The notes below the pieces were generated by a model that was not told the DNA's origin, searched no databases, and was given only the letters and a program-made list of their open reading frames with translations. This document shows positions 5,531 through 7,280 of a stretch of 7,280 nucleotides of DNA, one piece after another. The stretch covers positions 1 through 7,280 of the forward strand of contig JAKDMR010000097.1 of the NCBI GenBank assembly GCA_030452275.1, in the 5' to 3' direction. A program made the position numbers and the translations under genes. How positions within the stretch are numbered: position 1 is the first letter of the stretch; each line of letters opens with the position of its first letter. The stretch comes from Candidatus Nitrosocosmicus sp. (GTDB lineage: Archaea; Thermoproteota; Nitrososphaeria; Nitrososphaerales; Nitrososphaeraceae).

Positions 5531-6661
5531 CTTGTTGCTTATTTTCATCAAATTCAATATTCTTTCTTCGTAAGATTTATCACAAATCAATTCGTTTAAT
5601 GCATCGATAAGCATAGTTTGATTCATTGTTTTAGAATTAATCGCTTTTCCGATACCAAGTCTCTCGATCTTGGTTGAGTTTGACAATTGCTCTCCATGGC
5701 TTTCGATAGGAATGGAGATAATTGGCTTGCCATATTGAATGGCTTGTGATATAGCCGTGTGTCCTCCACGCATAATAATGATATCTGAAAGAAAAAATAC
5801 TTCGTCTTTATATGGACACCACTCAAAATACCACATATTACTTGATATTTTTCTGGGGACCACATCGCCGTTTGACTTTCCTTCGGAGAATACAAATTGA
5901 ATGGATGGGTGTTTCTTAAAAACATCAATGAGTTTCATTATTATGGGTATCCTAGTTCCCATTGGCCCACTTATGTGGACAAAAATAAGCGGTTTTGTAC
6001 TATCAATTTGTAGAACTTCCTTTGCTTTTGAAAGGCTACTTTCAGTAATTTTTGCCCCAGGGGTTATGAATCCAACATAATCTATTTTAGATTTAATTGA
6101 TTTTACAGAATTTATGGTACTCTCTGAAATGGTGTAGGGTGGAGGTAAGTCAGGTATTAGGATTCTGTCTGACATATTCCAAAGTCCTCCCATCAGCTCA
6201 CCATTACATGTTTCAAAAAATCTCCCAGCCTTGAACTCTCGCAGTCTGGGGGTTAGTAGAAGTTTAATCTGATTAATTATCAAGACTTTTGGTAGGTTTA
6301 ATATTCTTGCGGCTATAAGAGGGGATAACCGAGAATCAGATATAACGATCTGGGGATTGAATTTCTTCAAGTATTTTATTTCCTTATTTACTTGAACAGG
6401 GAAGTTGACTAGCCAATGTGGTATCTTATTTATATTGCTTTTAACTGAAAATTCGCCATCCTTTCCCCACATGAATTCTACTGGGGGTACCTTTTCGCAC
6501 TCAAATCCTTGTTTCTTGATATAATTACTTGCCTCGCCAAAGGATGAGAAGCACATTTGAATACCGGGTCTTTTCAAATTTTCTGCTAATATCAAAAGTC
6601 TACTGGCATGACCTAAACCCACGCCATACGGTGCCAGATAAACCCTCTGCATCATAAACAC
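5483..6661 (-). CDS. GT-B glycosyltransferase, MurG/GT28-like
   Basis: Probably transfers a sugar from a nucleotide-sugar donor to an unknown acceptor. The product is 392 residues from the GTG at 6661, or 390 or 389 from the ATGs at 6655 and 6652, which fit better with the conserved start RVYLAPYGVGLGHASR. The GVGLGHASR loop (13-21) is the N-terminal glycine-rich motif of the GT-B fold. The C-terminal half has the strand PLIFVHISGPMG (224-235) and the donor-binding block RGGHTAISQAIQYGKPIISIP (298-318), then SHGEQLSNSTKIERLGIG (321-338), which matches the GT28/UGT donor signature with its Gly-Gly-His and Glu-Gln pair. No transmembrane segment is evident, so it is likely cytosolic or peripheral at the membrane. 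Archaeal relatives are mostly uncharacterised; roles in S-layer or lipid glycosylation are possible but unsupported here. The neighbours give no acceptor clue. Confidence 0.85.
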   Translation of the reverse strand: MFMMQRVYLAPYGVGLGHASRLLILAENLKRPGIQMCFSSFGEASNYIKKQGFECEKVPPVEFMWGKDGEFSVKSNINKIPHWLVNFPVQVNKEIKYLKKFNPQIVISDSRLSPLIAARILNLPKVLIINQIKLLLTPRLREFKAGRFFETCNGELMGGLWNMSDRILIPDLPPPYTISESTINSVKSIKSKIDYVGFITPGAKITESSLSKAKEVLQIDSTKPLIFVHISGPMGTRIPIIMKLIDVFKKHPSIQFVFSEGKSNGDVVPRKISSNMWYFEWCPYKDEVFFLSDIIIMRGGHTAISQAIQYGKPIISIPIESHGEQLSNSTKIERLGIGKAINSKTMNQTMLIDALNELICDKSYEERILNLMKISNKLDGVQNIKDIVLSYV

Positions 6662-6676
6662 GATTTTTGAAGGGAC

Positions 6677-6683
6677 TAAAAAG
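6677..6683 (-). promoter_or_regulatory. TATA-like box upstream of the glycosyltransferase
   Basis: On the minus strand this reads CTTTTTA within CTTTTTAG, centred about 25 nt before the ATG at 6655. That spacing suits a leaderless transcript beginning at or next to that ATG and favours it over the GTG at 6661 as the true start. Confidence 0.35.
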
Positions 6684-6817
6684 TGTTCAGTTGACTATCC
6701 AGTCCACAGGCCAAGAGCAATATGAGTACTAATGAAACCATCAAAAATTCTAATCTTGAATGCAATAAAGATAGCTTTGTAAACTACAGTAACATAATAT
6801 TACTACAGATTTGACCT

Positions 6818-6827
6818 ATTATAAAGG
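6818..6827 (-). promoter_or_regulatory. Strong TATA-like box without an obvious gene behind it
   Basis: TTTATAATAG on the minus strand is one of the best TATA-like words in the window and lies just after the stop of the ribbon-helix-helix gene. Initiation would be near 6796, about 140 nt ahead of the glycosyltransferase start. It could give a long-leader transcript of that gene or a short untranslated RNA. In the other orientation (CTATTATAAAGG) it would point antisense into the ribbon-helix-helix gene. Confidence 0.3.
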
Positions 6828-6833
6828 AGAATC

Positions 6834-7205
6834 TTATTCGTTAATTTTTTGACCATTTGTTTTGATTTTAGAGATCTCAGGAATCATCCAGATAAATTTA
6901 GTGTGAATGCAATTATTTGATTGGTCAGCTTCACATTGTAACTCCCCATTTACATAGAACACATCAACTAGAATTTTTTTCTTTACGTCTTTTAGGGTTA
7001 TTCTGTTTCCTTGATAGGAATCAACTGATAAAGATGGAGCAACCCTTGACAGGAACTCCTCTTTTTCCAAGTATACTTGTAGAAAATCGTTTACATATTC
7101 CTTAATATTTAGGCGTTTTTGGATTGCCCTCTGTTTCATCTTGTCGTAATTTTCCACAAAGATTTCTACGGTAACCACGCTCCTTCCTCCTCTTCTAACA
7201 GGCAT
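6834..7205 (-). CDS. Small ribbon-helix-helix-like protein with C-terminal Cys-x7-Cys-x-His cluster
   Basis: A 123-residue product starting at ATG. After a basic leader (PVRRGGR), residues 9-47 have the shape of a CopG/Arc-type ribbon-helix-helix: strand SVVTVEIFV, helix ENYDKMKQRAIQKR, a short turn LN, then helix IKEYVNDFLQVYLEKEE. Such proteins bind DNA as dimers through the strand. Residues 70-90 may form further strands. The C-terminal part has C91, C99 and H101, followed by a hydrophobic PEI-containing stretch (102-114). Cys-x7-Cys-x-His recalls part of a SWIM-type zinc site (CxC...CxH), with one ligand missing or replaced. It is probably a transcriptional regulator or nucleic-acid-binding protein (inference from shape). 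It is followed, 172 bp downstream on the same strand, by the glycosyltransferase. Confidence 0.6.
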   Translation of the reverse strand: MPVRRGGRSVVTVEIFVENYDKMKQRAIQKRLNIKEYVNDFLQVYLEKEEFLSRVAPSLSVDSYQGNRITLKDVKKKILVDVFYVNGELQCEADQSNNCIHTKFIWMIPEISKIKTNGQKINE

Positions 7206-7228
7206 AAATCATATTAGCATGTGCTTCT

Positions 7229-7240
7229 GTTTAATAATTT
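7229..7240 (-). promoter_or_regulatory. TATA-like box of the ribbon-helix-helix gene
   Basis: AAATTATTAAAC on the minus strand is centred about 29 nt before the ATG at 7205, placing transcription initiation within a few nucleotides of the start codon. No Shine-Dalgarno sequence is seen, consistent with a leaderless message. CATGTG words at 7219-7224 and 7248-7253 (plus strand) flank it and could be regulator sites. Confidence 0.45.
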
Positions 7241-7280
7241 CTATTGACATGTGAAACAATGTGGACAGATATTTTTATAT

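Noticed and set aside
5623..5928. 101-codon minus-strand frame inside the glycosyltransferase
   Set aside because: Lies wholly within the conserved donor-binding half of the glycosyltransferase in another frame and shows no domain pattern.
6722..6814. 30-codon Asn-rich frame on the plus strand
   Set aside because: No ribosome-binding site or convincing promoter, low-complexity composition typical of AT-rich non-coding DNA.

Overview
The window looks like chromosomal DNA of an ammonia-oxidising archaeon (Thaumarchaeota/Nitrososphaeria), most plausibly a soil lineage such as Nitrososphaera or Nitrosocosmicus. The grounds are an archaeal/eukaryotic-type glycyl-tRNA synthetase, AT-rich DNA, frequent TTG and GTG starts with no clear Shine-Dalgarno sequences, AT-rich TATA-like boxes about 25-30 nt before several starts (leaderless-type promoters), and T-runs rather than hairpin terminators. 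The taxon is inferred from style and gene content; no rRNA or other marker is present.

Layout. Positions 1-291 hold the 3' end of a gene whose protein ends in a DUF2382 (YsnF/AvaK-type) stress-protein domain, preceded by a 23-residue tandem repeat that is identical at DNA level over 55 bp. A 357-bp AT-rich gap with T-runs follows. Then comes glyS (649-2112, +), a compact but apparently complete class II GlyRS. It converges with a small glutaredoxin-fold protein on the minus strand (2134-2448) that has no cysteines at the redox site. A 152-bp divergent intergenic region with several short inverted repeats separates this from a plus-strand run of three genes: a solitary class I glutamine amidotransferase (2601-3170), a degenerate C39-peptidase-like domain fused to TPRs (3249-4223), and a THUMP/ThiI-like protein with a broken PP-loop (4280-5530). 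The last gene overlaps, tail to tail by 48 bp, a minus-strand MurG/GT28-like glycosyltransferase (5483-6661). At the right edge (6834-7205, -) is a small protein with a ribbon-helix-helix-like N-terminus and a C-terminal Cys/Cys-x-His cluster.

How the genes may work together. GlyRS is housekeeping. The most unusual content is 2134-5530. Three of its four genes look like enzyme folds that have lost their catalytic residues: a glutaredoxin without CxxC, a C39 protease without Cys or His, and a ThiI without SGGxDS. They sit beside an amidotransferase that keeps its own Cys-His-Glu triad but has no synthase partner in view. Whether these form a functional module is inference. The sequence itself shows only co-orientation, short gaps (78 and 56 bp) and the missing residues.
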